This document shows positions 15,652 to 23,899 of a stretch of 64,000 bases of DNA, one piece after another. The notes beneath the pieces are model-generated. The model ran no database searches, was not told where the DNA came from, and worked only from the letters and a program-made list of their open reading frames with translations. Location of the stretch: the NCBI GenBank assembly GCA_022614805.1, contig JAKEHY010000001.1:61470-125469 (forward strand). The letters run 5' to 3'. The position numbers were made by a program, and so were the translations under genes. The DNA is from Candidatus Zixiibacteriota bacterium (GTDB lineage Bacteria; Zixibacteria; MSB-5A5; DSPP01). Positions within the stretch are counted from its first letter, which is position 1. Every line of letters starts with the position of its first letter.

Positions 15652-18258
15652 TCAGAACTTTCCAACCAACGCCAATCTCAAGGTGTTCGCGAGCGCCAGA
15701 TTTTTGGAAGAGGGGATGTAGGCCAGGTCGAATCGGAAATTCCGGTACTGCAGGCTGGTTCCGAGCGTGATGTACTTCAGTTGTCCGTCCGGGTCATACA
15801 CATAGCCCGCCCGGCCAGCAAAATACGAACCGTACCAGTATTCCAACCCAAAGTTCTCAATCGACTCGTCAAATACCGACTTGAAAGGAGTTTTGTTCTT
15901 ATCCCGGCTCACCAAATCCCGGTTAAAGTCGGCCAAAAACGTGAGCCGGTTATAGGCCGACTCCAAAATCCGGTAGGAGAAACCAAGAGCCAGATTGCGC
16001 GGCAGGGGGTCGGCTTGGGCGGCATCGATGTATTGTATCTTGGGCCCCAAGTTGGTCAAGGCCGCCCCGAAGGTCAGCCGCTTGATGGGGGTTTGATACA
16101 AAAGCCCGGCATCCAGGGCAAACGAGGTTCCCTGCCCCTTCCCCTTTTCCTTCCCGGCGCCAAAATCCGCCAGCTTGCTCAAGATGAATTTGCCGGTCCA
16201 TCCAAAAGCCAAAGAGCGGGAGAGGCGCGTCCCGAAGGAGAGACCGATGGAACCTTCGAAGCTCGGAAAAGTTCCCAACGTGTCTTCCGTCTCGCTGATG
16301 CGGACGTTTTCTCCCAGGTTTAAGTAGGTAATGTGCAGTCCGAAGGTGCCCAGCCCGGGAAAATGCTGCACGTAGCCGGGGGAATCGAAGAACAAATCGG
16401 TGGCCAGCTCCGGCAGCCAGTTGGAGTGCATCAGTCCCATTAACCGCCAGGGACGGGCGTACACGGTGACCTGATTAGCGGTGGCGAAAAACCCGTCGGC
16501 TCCTTTGAAGTGCACATCCACGGTCGGCACGCGCGCCAGCCCGGCCGGCTCATATCGCCCGAACTCTTTTTTGTCGAAGCTTAGGATGCCAAACTCCGTC
16601 CCCAGCCAGGCCACGTCCGAATTGGCGTAGATGGAGGTTATCCGGCTTCCGGCCGGGCCGGCGTAGAGCCACAACCGCTGGCCGGGAAAAACGTCGTCCG
16701 ACTCCAACTGGTTGTAGTTTTTGACCCGTTCAATCCAGCGCGCTAGCCGTTGCAGGTTGGAATCGCGGGTGTACTTTCGGGCGACTTCGAGGATGGTTTT
16801 TTCCCGGGTGACCGTAAAAAGCTGATAGCCGAAGCGGGTGAACTCCCCTTCAGCGAAACGCCAGACGCCCGCCTCCGTTCCCACCCAGAGCACCTGGAGT
16901 GGGTCGACCGCCAGAGCGGTCAAGGGGGCCGGAAAGGCCAGCCGGTACGGCAGGTAAATCTTTCGCCCCGTAGCCACGGCCGAATCCCCCAAACCGTTTA
17001 TCCGTCGAACCTCGGCCACGGCAGCGGCCATCCGGGTCGAATCCAACCCCGGTACGAACCGGTTTATCATCTTTTCCAAATCCGGCGAAACCCCCGCCGT
17101 CATCTCATGGCGGTTCGACCATTTTTTGCCGTCGTAAAAATAAAGGTCACTGTCGCTGATGGCCCAGCCGGCCCGTTCGCCGGCAAATGCCATCTTCTTA
17201 ACCCCCCCTGCGGGAAAGCCGCCTTCCGATTCCGAAATTCCCCAGCGTCCGCCCGAAAGGGAAAAAATCCCCCTGTCGTTTGACAGCCACACGGTGCGGG
17301 CCGGTGAAACCGTCAAATATTGAAACGGCCCGGACGGCAGCGCTTCCGCCCCTCCATAGGAATTCCAGCTTTCTCCGTCGAAGCGAAAGACCCCGCTTTG
17401 GGTCGCCACCCACAACACCCGCTCGTCGCCGGCTATCGCCACGACGGAATCGGTGAAAGCGACATTGTAAGGTAGGAAGATGTTGTCCGGCATAGCCGTG
17501 CCCGTCACTTTCTTACAAGCAGCCAGGATGTTGGAGGCTTCCTGTACTGAAATGATCTGGTCTTCTAATGCACGGTTGCATAGGGTGGCCAAGGAAAGCA
17601 GGCCGGAAGGAGTGGCGAGAGTCTTGGTGAATTGATCCACAAGCCGGTCAAAGGCTTCAGCAAGCTTTTCTTTTTCTGAATCGACAAAATCGGGAGGCAG
17701 GGCCGCCAGAACCTCGTTTTTAATACCCAATAGGTCGGCGAGTGTAAATTTGTTATTGGCCTCGGCCACCCTAAGAATCAGTTCGGCCAGCCGTTCCGGG
17801 GTTACCCCTTCCGAACCGCCCTTCACCCAGCGGGATACGATCCCTTCCAGGGTTTCGCTTCCCTGCACCTGATGGTTCGTGCCGGAAACCCACTGCACGC
17901 CGTCCCAGCGGAAAAGCTCGTTTCCGACCACGGCCCAGATGTCATACCGCTTGTAGTTTTGCTCCGGCACATTGTTGCGCAAAAGCGCCAGCTGGCGGAT
18001 GGGCCCCCGTCCCGCCGGCGCGGAATAGGTTATCCAATCGGGACTCATCGGATAACGTCCCAGACCGGCCGGATTGAAATGGGTGGCGGTGTAATCATCC
18101 GCCAGCCCCACAAAGGCATCCCCCATTCCGGCCGGGCGCGTCCCGGTCGAAATGCGCAGGGACAGCGCGCCCGCCTGCCGCAACGATGCCCGAACGGTTT
18201 CAGACGCTGTCAAGAAGAACAGGGCGATTGCCGCCCCCAGATAAAGCACCCTTTTCAT
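15652..18258 (-). CDS. porV: PorV/PorQ-family outer-membrane barrel with a large inserted propeller region
   Basis: 868 residues from the ATG at 18258, which has GGGAGG six bases upstream; a signal peptide ends near ASETVRAS. Residues about 30-70 are the first strands of PorV (RPAGMGDAFVGLADDYTATH then FNPAGLGRYP). The rest of the barrel resumes only near residue 595 (LMGLMHSNWLPELATDLFF) and runs to the C-terminal Phe (LRLALVGKF). The roughly 520 residues between hold helical segments, at least three regulator-propeller repeats (VLWVATQSGVFRFDGESW, VLWVGTEAGVWRFAEGEF, AWLGTEFGILSFDKKEF) and a LysM-like piece (VARKYTRDS to VFPGQRLWLYAG). Ordinary PorV has about 400 residues. PorV shuttles cargo to PorU at the surface, and porU lies 32 bases upstream. 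Confidence 0.8.
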   Translation of the reverse strand: MKRVLYLGAAIALFFLTASETVRASLRQAGALSLRISTGTRPAGMGDAFVGLADDYTATHFNPAGLGRYPMSPDWITYSAPAGRGPIRQLALLRNNVPEQNYKRYDIWAVVGNELFRWDGVQWVSGTNHQVQGSETLEGIVSRWVKGGSEGVTPERLAELILRVAEANNKFTLADLLGIKNEVLAALPPDFVDSEKEKLAEAFDRLVDQFTKTLATPSGLLSLATLCNRALEDQIISVQEASNILAACKKVTGTAMPDNIFLPYNVAFTDSVVAIAGDERVLWVATQSGVFRFDGESWNSYGGAEALPSGPFQYLTVSPARTVWLSNDRGIFSLSGGRWGISESEGGFPAGGVKKMAFAGERAGWAISDSDLYFYDGKKWSNRHEMTAGVSPDLEKMINRFVPGLDSTRMAAAVAEVRRINGLGDSAVATGRKIYLPYRLAFPAPLTALAVDPLQVLWVGTEAGVWRFAEGEFTRFGYQLFTVTREKTILEVARKYTRDSNLQRLARWIERVKNYNQLESDDVFPGQRLWLYAGPAGSRITSIYANSDVAWLGTEFGILSFDKKEFGRYEPAGLARVPTVDVHFKGADGFFATANQVTVYARPWRLMGLMHSNWLPELATDLFFDSPGYVQHFPGLGTFGLHITYLNLGENVRISETEDTLGTFPSFEGSIGLSFGTRLSRSLAFGWTGKFILSKLADFGAGKEKGKGQGTSFALDAGLLYQTPIKRLTFGAALTNLGPKIQYIDAAQADPLPRNLALGFSYRILESAYNRLTFLADFNRDLVSRDKNKTPFKSVFDESIENFGLEYWYGSYFAGRAGYVYDPDGQLKYITLGTSLQYRNFRFDLAYIPSSKNLALANTLRLALVGKF

Positions 18259-18290
18259 TGCAACCTCCCTTATTGGTTTCGTTTTTGTTC

Positions 18291-21200
18291 TCATCGCATC
18301 ACCACAAGCTTGCCAAACTCTTCCGTTTCCTTCGATGCCTGCCGGGCGCGAATTTTATAAATGTACACGCCCGAAGCGACCCGGTCCCCGTCATTATCCC
18401 GCCCGTCCCAGGTCGTACCGAAATTGTAACCGGCCCGCGCCGAAGTGGAGCGCAAACTTCGCACCAGCCGTCCGGCCAGGGAATAGATATCGATAATCAC
18501 TTCATCCGCCGCAGCCGAAAGGATGTAACAAAAGTTGGTATTTTCCTTCATCGGATTGGGGTAGTTCAAAACTTCGGTGAGTTTCAACTTGCCGGTCGCA
18601 ACAATCTCGACTGGCATTTCCAGAACGGCAGAGTTGTTGGCGCCATCCCAGGCCTTGACCCGCAGGGTATGCCGGCCGGTCGAGAGCGCCGGCAGATTAA
18701 AGGCCGCCTGCCCGCTTGAAAACGACCCCGGTTCATAGCGGAACGATTCAGTCAAATCAAGCCTGGGGCCGGACGGGAAATCGAAATCGGCTGAAATCAG
18801 GTGGGCCGGGTCACCCGTAATGTTTATCCCGGATGAATCCTCTAACTTCACGCTCAAAGAGAGGCCGGCCGAAAGCGCATCCCCCGGCCCAACGAGCGCC
18901 CCGCCCGCCGCCGACAGCGTTATCCTCGGCCCCGTGGTATCGTTGCTGGCAGCGGCCGAACCGGAGAGGGTGACCGAATCCTTGTAACCGGCGGCATCCC
19001 CGTCGATATTCCAGGCATAGGCCGAAATCCGGCCCGTCCGGGAACCGTAACTGATATCTTTTGGAACGACAAATTGGAATTGAAACCGGCCGGCAGTGAC
19101 CGCCGCTTCCCCCCGATAAATCATATTCCCCGCTAAATTATAATCCACCGGTCGGAATCCCCCCGGAGGTGATGGGAGGGCAATTAAATGGGTTTTAGAG
19201 CGCAGCCCGTCAAATACTGAAAGTGTCACCGTTCCGTTAAAACCGGTGATGACATTTCCGGCTGAATCGGTCACTTCCCCGGATACCGTGTCTACAACCA
19301 GAGCGGAAAGAGAATCCGGCTGGACGGTCAGATTGATTTCGTACGTGGGCCGGGCCAGATGCATCGCCGGGTCGCCAAAAAGCACGTAGCGCCGGTCGTT
19401 ATCGTTTGTCTGTCTTTGACTGTTCTGCCTCAAAAGCTTAGCCAGGTAAAACGCTTCCCCGATTGAAAGGGAATCCGAATCAAACAAAAGGTCCAAAACT
19501 TTTACATTCAGGGCTTCATTCGAACCGGCAAAAACCAGCCGGACGGCCGCAATCACCGCCACGGCGCCGCCGTTCGGGTTTTTCATCAAATCCTCCCCCA
19601 TCCCGTCCGCCAAAGGCTCGGCAAAAGTGTTGATGTTGCAGGAAGCGGCATAAACCAAAGGCAACCGGGCGGCGTTGGCCAAACGGGGGACATCCTCTTC
19701 CCGCTTGAAAACGTGCTCGTGGGCCCACACGTTCGGATTGCCGTGGCCGATGTAGTCGACGACGAGGTGCCCCTCGTTCCAGGTCCGTACAATCGCCTCT
19801 TCCGCCTCCGGTTTGGCCCGGAGCCCGTCAAACGGATAATCGAACAAATATATTTTTTTCTGGTCCAACCGGTCGGGCAGGTAGGAATTGGATAAGGTCT
19901 CGGCGCTAATGGTGTGAAACCCCTCCGTTGTAAAAAGTCCGAACTCGTCGTCCGCCACCAGGGTCGCCCGGTTTCGCCAGATCCCGTATTCCGGCGAAGT
20001 TTCGTAGCGCTGGATTTTATCCGCTATCACCTGCAGTTCCGAAACGTTTTTAACCGGCCAGCGGGCGACGGTCATATCTAAAAACTGATCAGCCGAATCC
20101 AAAACTTCTCGGTCACTGAAATACAAAAAACCCTCATCCGAGTTGCTCGAAGGGTCAAAGGCCTGGTCCACGATGAATGGTGGTACGTAATTGACCGCCC
20201 CCGCGCCGGTGATGTTACGGAAGTCATACGTGGCATCCCCGACCAAAAGCACGTAGCGGGGCGGGGCGCTCCAGTTCTCCCGCGCAAATTTCAGGAAATC
20301 CCGAATCGCCACCGGGTCCGGCAGCCCGCCCGAAAAGTTGTTGTAAATCTGTTCGACGTGCACCGGCTCGACTGTCAAATTGCTGTGGGAAGCCCGATAG
20401 ACGGTGTAATCCGCAAGGGCTGACTGGAACGCCGCCGGCGCGATGACGACAAACTCTCCCTCATTCGGGCGATTCGGCCCGGTCAAATCGGCCGGTGTCT
20501 GACGCAAAAGCGTCGGACGTTTGAAATCCGCGACCGAAGTCAAAACAAAAAGCCTTTTAGTGGTTGCATCCACGTCAAAGGACAAAACGCCCGAAGCATT
20601 CCGAACGGCTCCACTCAAAGCAATTGGATTTGACCGATTGGTTATATCCCATAGAACAAAACTCTGCGGCGAGGCGCCGATTTGAAACGGAACCATTCCG
20701 GACGCAGCCGGCGTTTCAAATTCCATAAGCGGAGGCGAATACACCGGAGCCCGGTTGTAGTGGGCTTCCAGAAAATCAAAATGATTAAATATATTGGAGG
20801 CCGTATTTAAGGTCAAATCCACCCGGTTCAGTCCGGCTTTCAACGCGCCGGTCTGAAAGAGGGTTAAACCCGAACTGGTGCTGAGGAACGAGGCCGAAAC
20901 GCCGTTGACCCGCAGGGTTATTGCGCCGGAAAGATGTTTTACCTTGACCGTATCAATGTCGGAAACTAAATCCGGAAGCGTGAAAAAATAGGTCTGCGAA
21001 TTCCCCCGTCCTCCGTACCAGTTGTAGTAGTCGTTAATTTCGGTGGAATTGTCCCCTGCCAGAAACCGGTCCTGCTCCAGTCGAAAGCGGGCCGGAAAGG
21101 AACTTACAATTGGAGGCCCGACAACCGGCGCCACATTCTGGCTGCCTGCTCTCAAACCCAAAGTGTCCCCCCAGTTCAGCCAGAAAACCTGTGTCGTGGT

Positions 21201-22235
21201 GTAATTATTCTTTGCAAAGGAAAAATTTCCGCCCAGCGCGTCGTAATCCCATCCCTCCACCCCCCACCCGTAGAAATGAATTTCATCCCCCCCATCAAAA
21301 ATGCCATCCTGCTCGCCGGTCACCTCGAGCGCCAGCTCCCGCCAAGCCGGGCGGGGGACGTTGTTGAAGGCCGGAAGCGCCCGTCCCCCCTGGCAAAACA
21401 TCCGGATGCTGCGGGGGTCGATTGTGCTGACAGGAACGCCCGCCGCCGAAAGCATCGCCCGGTCGATTTTATAAATCCCATTATCCGTAAAAGTCACCTT
21501 CACCCAATCGGGAGATTGCGAAAAAGGAGAGGAAAAAGCGGCAGCCTTGGCCAGCTTTTCATTTCGCTCCGGCTGGCTGCGAAACTCTTTCACCTGCTCG
21601 TAGTTCAAAAGCCCGTTGCTCAAAACCTTTTCCCACCGGTTTGGCGTTGGGGTTGAAGCGAAATTCTCCCAGGAATGCGAACGAACTTCCACCCGCAGCT
21701 TCTCGACCACCCGATAGGCCCTGGCCGCCTCATCGTAGCGGGCCGGAAAAAGCTTCAGCCGCAAAACCCGCTGGTTCCCTATCCAAAAGGGCCGGTCGGG
21801 GACCACCCGGTTTTCCATCCCGGTTTTCTCCTCGTTCAAAGCGTACGAATCCGCTGTTTTCAAGTTTTCCCTGTCAATCATTCTGCCGTTTTTCGCCGCA
21901 TTGGCGGCGGCAAGGCTGGCTTCCCCTTCGGCGAAAGCCACTATTTCCGTCCGGGCATCCGCCGGAATTCCCACCAAAACTATCCGCACCGGCAAATCGT
22001 AGTTTCCTTCCGCCACCGTCCGGGCGCAGTTGCCGATGGCCAGCCGCTGAAGCGGCCTTCCGGCAACCGTCGAATCGAACGCCGGCGCCATCTCCAGCCG
22101 GACGTTGACCGGCCGGTATTCAAACAGAATCCCCTTTTCGTCCGCCCGCACGATTTCGATATCTCCGTATTCCGCGGCTTGGACGCTCCCCGCCGCCAGC
22201 GCTGCTATGAGCAAAAATGCCCGTCGTTTTCCCAT
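18291..22235 (-). CDS. porU: Type IX secretion sortase PorU (C25 gingipain-type cysteine peptidase)
   Basis: 1314 residues from the ATG at 22235, which starts a signal peptide (MGKRRAFLLIAALAAGSVQA). The central domain is a C25 peptidase: the catalytic His lies in DYIGHGNPNVWAHE (about residue 833) and the catalytic Cys in LVYAASCNINTF (about 867). In T9SS bacteria PorU removes the C-terminal sorting domain from secreted proteins and links them to the surface. The C-terminus is itself a FlgD/sorting-type domain: LNYPNPMKENTNFCYIL, then YSLAGRLVRSL, then GVYIYKIRA. The gene leads an eight-gene operon containing PorV and a cargo protease. No clear Shine-Dalgarno precedes the start; instead a terminator-like hairpin ends four bases before it. 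Confidence 0.85.
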   Translation of the reverse strand: MGKRRAFLLIAALAAGSVQAAEYGDIEIVRADEKGILFEYRPVNVRLEMAPAFDSTVAGRPLQRLAIGNCARTVAEGNYDLPVRIVLVGIPADARTEIVAFAEGEASLAAANAAKNGRMIDRENLKTADSYALNEEKTGMENRVVPDRPFWIGNQRVLRLKLFPARYDEAARAYRVVEKLRVEVRSHSWENFASTPTPNRWEKVLSNGLLNYEQVKEFRSQPERNEKLAKAAAFSSPFSQSPDWVKVTFTDNGIYKIDRAMLSAAGVPVSTIDPRSIRMFCQGGRALPAFNNVPRPAWRELALEVTGEQDGIFDGGDEIHFYGWGVEGWDYDALGGNFSFAKNNYTTTQVFWLNWGDTLGLRAGSQNVAPVVGPPIVSSFPARFRLEQDRFLAGDNSTEINDYYNWYGGRGNSQTYFFTLPDLVSDIDTVKVKHLSGAITLRVNGVSASFLSTSSGLTLFQTGALKAGLNRVDLTLNTASNIFNHFDFLEAHYNRAPVYSPPLMEFETPAASGMVPFQIGASPQSFVLWDITNRSNPIALSGAVRNASGVLSFDVDATTKRLFVLTSVADFKRPTLLRQTPADLTGPNRPNEGEFVVIAPAAFQSALADYTVYRASHSNLTVEPVHVEQIYNNFSGGLPDPVAIRDFLKFARENWSAPPRYVLLVGDATYDFRNITGAGAVNYVPPFIVDQAFDPSSNSDEGFLYFSDREVLDSADQFLDMTVARWPVKNVSELQVIADKIQRYETSPEYGIWRNRATLVADDEFGLFTTEGFHTISAETLSNSYLPDRLDQKKIYLFDYPFDGLRAKPEAEEAIVRTWNEGHLVVDYIGHGNPNVWAHEHVFKREEDVPRLANAARLPLVYAASCNINTFAEPLADGMGEDLMKNPNGGAVAVIAAVRLVFAGSNEALNVKVLDLLFDSDSLSIGEAFYLAKLLRQNSQRQTNDNDRRYVLFGDPAMHLARPTYEINLTVQPDSLSALVVDTVSGEVTDSAGNVITGFNGTVTLSVFDGLRSKTHLIALPSPPGGFRPVDYNLAGNMIYRGEAAVTAGRFQFQFVVPKDISYGSRTGRISAYAWNIDGDAAGYKDSVTLSGSAAASNDTTGPRITLSAAGGALVGPGDALSAGLSLSVKLEDSSGINITGDPAHLISADFDFPSGPRLDLTESFRYEPGSFSSGQAAFNLPALSTGRHTLRVKAWDGANNSAVLEMPVEIVATGKLKLTEVLNYPNPMKENTNFCYILSAAADEVIIDIYSLAGRLVRSLRSTSARAGYNFGTTWDGRDNDGDRVASGVYIYKIRARQASKETEEFGKLVVMR

Positions 22236-22239
22236 AAAC

Positions 22240-22325
22240 AAAAAAGCCGAAAAGGGGTTTGTCGCCCTCTCGGCTGTCTTTCTCAATTTTTCGCGGCCTT
22301 TTGGTGCCTCTCCGGCCGACAAACC
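22240..22325 (-). promoter_or_regulatory. Structured leader of porU with terminator-like hairpin and competing stem
   Basis: On the transcript strand AGCCGAGAGGG pairs with CCCTT-U-UCGGCU (22245-22275) and is followed by a run of Us and then GUUUAUG, the porU start. A second perfect nine-base stem, GGTTTGTCG (22317-22325) with CGACAAACC (22256-22264), cannot form at the same time. This is the geometry of a transcription attenuator. The region between (about 50 bases) has further GC-rich pairing. I could not match it to a known riboswitch consensus. Confidence 0.45.
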
Positions 22326-22594
22326 GTTACCTAAACCTTCTCGGCAAAGCTCCTTTCGTTGATAGACAAGTTACCATCCCGCCCCGAAAAGTCAAGCATT
22401 ATTCTTGAACGGAAGCCGAATAGCAATCCCTTTGCCAAAACCGTCCAAGGCGGCTTTTTGCCGTATCCCAACAAGTTACGGCCCCTCCCGAACGAATGGA
22501 GCCCTGCAGGACTGCACCCCATTTGTGAAAGACGTTTCCCACCCCAGGCCGCCAGCCGCTGCGCAAGGGCAAAAAATTTTCAAACCTTTTATGA
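22326..22594. other. Intergenic region between divergent porU and arsR-like genes
   Basis: No supported gene. It contains the presumed start of the porU transcript on the minus strand and the arsR promoter on the plus strand. The longest open frames here are short and lack coding character. Confidence 0.4.
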
Positions 22595-22608
22595 ATATAT
22601 ACGTATAC
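22595..22608. promoter_or_regulatory. Candidate ArsR operator upstream of arsR-like gene
   Basis: ATATATACGTATAC contains the perfect palindrome TATACGTATA and lies 15 bases before the arsR-like start codon, where binding would block initiation. A near-copy, ATATATGCGTATAT, lies at 22979-22992 before the Cys-rich micropeptide gene. Confidence 0.45.
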
Positions 22609-22622
22609 AGCTATGGATAGTT

Positions 22623-22955
22623 ATGAAGGCCAAAGTCGAACAAACCGCCCGGCGCTTTGCGCCGGTCTTCAAAGCCCTGGCCGACCCCACCCGGCAAAAG
22701 ATTATGCTGATGCTGGAAGGGAAAGCCCGCACAGTATCCGAAATCGTCGATTTCTTCAATCTCTCCCAGCCCACCATCTCCCGCCATCTGTCGGTTTTAA
22801 GAAATGCCGGCCTGGTGGAAGCGGAAAAGAAACGCCAGAACGTTTTCTACCGCCTCTCCGAACCGAACCTGAAGGCCTGCTGCGTCGGCTTTTTCTCCAG
22901 CTTCGCCTGCTGCCGGCCGGTGGAGGTGAAAATTGCGGAAAGGAAAGCGGGGTGA
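22623..22955 (+). CDS. ArsR/SmtB-family transcriptional repressor with cysteine-rich C-terminus
   Basis: 110 residues from the ATG at 22623; upstream in-frame sequence to 22359 has no coding character. It is a single winged-helix domain: ADPTRQKIMLMLEGKA, the recognition segment NLSQPTISRHLSVLRNAGLV, and the wing KKRQNVFYRLSE. The C-terminus holds two vicinal cysteine pairs (KACCVGFFSSFACCRP). Paired or clustered C-terminal cysteines serve as As(III) or other soft-metal sites in some ArsR proteins, so a thiol, arsenic or metal sensor is a fair inference. Members repress their own operon and release DNA on ligand binding. Palindromes of one type precede both this gene and the six-cysteine peptide gene downstream, suggesting one regulon. 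Confidence 0.85.
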   Translation: MKAKVEQTARRFAPVFKALADPTRQKIMLMLEGKARTVSEIVDFFNLSQPTISRHLSVLRNAGLVEAEKKRQNVFYRLSEPNLKACCVGFFSSFACCRPVEVKIAERKAG

Positions 22956-22970
22956 AAATTTTTTGCTCCA

Positions 22971-22992
22971 ATATATGCATATATGCGTATAT
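22971..22992. promoter_or_regulatory. Candidate ArsR operator upstream of the Cys-rich peptide
   Basis: Two overlapping palindrome-like units, ATATATGCATATAT (perfect, 22971-22984) and ATATATGCGTATAT (22979-22992), resemble the site before the arsR-like gene. They lie between its stop and the peptide start codon, which suggests the peptide can be transcribed and repressed separately. Confidence 0.45.
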
Positions 22993-23032
22993 AACAATGT
23001 TATCGTTCAACCCAATAAGGAGGTGATAAAAG

Positions 23033-23083
23033 ATGAAGGATTGTTGCGGTCCCGGCTGCTGTGGCAGCTGTTGCGGCGACTAA
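23033..23083 (+). CDS. 16-residue cysteine-rich micropeptide, putative metal- or thiol-binding
   Basis: The reading frame encodes MKDCCGPGCCGSCCGD: six cysteines in three CC pairs separated by Gly/Pro/Ser linkers, with no hydrophobic residues. It is preceded by AAGGAGGTGAT, an almost full complement to the 16S rRNA tail, seven to eight bases before the ATG, the best ribosome site in the window. A terminator follows 50 bases later, so this could be its own short transcript. It lies 77 bases after the ArsR-like gene, whose C-terminus also carries CC pairs, and palindromes of the same type precede both. A tiny metallothionein-like chelator or a peptide precursor are the two readings. No modification enzyme gene lies adjacent. 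I know of no named family. Confidence 0.6.
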   Translation: MKDCCGPGCCGSCCGD

Positions 23084-23091
23084 CTCATGTA

Positions 23092-23120
23092 GTGCGGGTT
23101 GGTTTCATTAACCAGCACGG
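23092..23120 (+). other. Hairpin after the Cys-rich peptide
   Basis: GTGC and TGGTT pair with AACCA and GCAC around a TCATT loop. It lies between the peptide stop and the terminator and may stabilise the short transcript. Confidence 0.35.
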
Positions 23121-23130
23121 GTTTCGCCGA

Positions 23131-23185
23131 GGCCCCGGAGCGCGTTATCTCTGGCGTCACATGGGATAGCTCCGGGGCCTTCTTT
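23131..23185 (+). terminator. Rho-independent terminator of the arsR-micropeptide unit
   Basis: GGCCCCGGAG (23131-23140) pairs perfectly with CTCCGGGGCC (23170-23179) around a 29-base loop and is followed by TTCTTTATAA. It ends plus-strand transcription just before the converging DUF554 gene. Confidence 0.75.
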
Positions 23186-23867
23186 ATAACCACAACGAAA
23201 ACAAAACCACAAAAACCAAAGCCGGCAAAAAGTTCCCCACCCGCACGGCGGCGATGTTCAAAAGTTTGAACGAAATTCCCACAATCATCGCTCCTCCTGT
23301 GCAGGTCAAATTATTGATAATTTCCGGAACGGATAGGACAGAAAGCTGTCCCCCTAAAAGAGTCAGCCCCCCTTGAATTATCAAAACCGTCAAGGCTGAA
23401 AAGAAAACCCCTACACCCAAACTCGAGGTTAAAGCAATCGCCGCCACCCCGTCCATAATCGACTTGGTGTAAAGAATGCTGGCATCCCCCCGCACGCCGT
23501 CTTCAATGGAACCGACGATGGTCATCGGCCCTACGCAGAATAAGAGCGAGGCGGATACGAACCCCAGAACAAAAGTGGCCGATTCCGTCTGTATCTTGTT
23601 CTTCAGATACTCCCCTATTCGTTCCAGCCCCTGTTCGATTTTCAAAAGTTCCCCGGCAATTCCGCCCAAAAGCAAAGCCCCAGCCACTTTTATCACCGCA
23701 TTCGAACCCTCCGCCGCCAGCATCATCCGCACCCCTATAAGCAAAGTGACCAGCCCCAATCCCTGCATCAGGATGGTGCGAATCCGCTCCGGCAGCCGCG
23801 CCCCGGCAAAATATCCGATGGAGGCTCCGATGAGCACTGTTGCTGTATTTACCAAAGTTCCTTTCAT
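23184..23867 (-). CDS. DUF554 family integral membrane protein (YdfK-like)
   Basis: 227 residues with about seven membrane helices and no signal peptide. It opens MKGTLVNTATVLIGASIGYF and carries the family landmarks: GLVTLLIGVRMML, FVSASLLFCVGPMTIVGSIE and the acidic loop before SIMDGVAAIALTSSLGVGV. Length and topology are normal for the family. The reaction or transported substrate is unknown in any organism, though a transporter or permease role is often proposed. It stands alone: it converges with the micropeptide unit and is separated from the asparaginase gene by a palindromic repeat. Confidence 0.85.
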   Translation of the reverse strand: MKGTLVNTATVLIGASIGYFAGARLPERIRTILMQGLGLVTLLIGVRMMLAAEGSNAVIKVAGALLLGGIAGELLKIEQGLERIGEYLKNKIQTESATFVLGFVSASLLFCVGPMTIVGSIEDGVRGDASILYTKSIMDGVAAIALTSSLGVGVFFSALTVLIIQGGLTLLGGQLSVLSVPEIINNLTCTGGAMIVGISFKLLNIAAVRVGNFLPALVFVVLFSLWL

Positions 23868-23874
23868 TTAAGTT

Positions 23875-23899
23875 GTAGGGGCTTGATTCATCAAACCCT
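23875..23899. repeat. GTAGG-type palindromic repeat
   Basis: GTAGGG followed by an inverted repeat around GATTCATC (GGGCTTGATTCATCAAACCC). It supplies the stop codon of the asparaginase gene. Similar copies lie at 28604 and 47150. Confidence 0.6.

Noticed and set aside
22933..23169. 78-codon frame overlapping the Cys-rich peptide in another frame
   Set aside because: It has no ribosome site and lies across the regulator end and hairpins, whereas the 16-codon frame has a strong site and a coherent composition.
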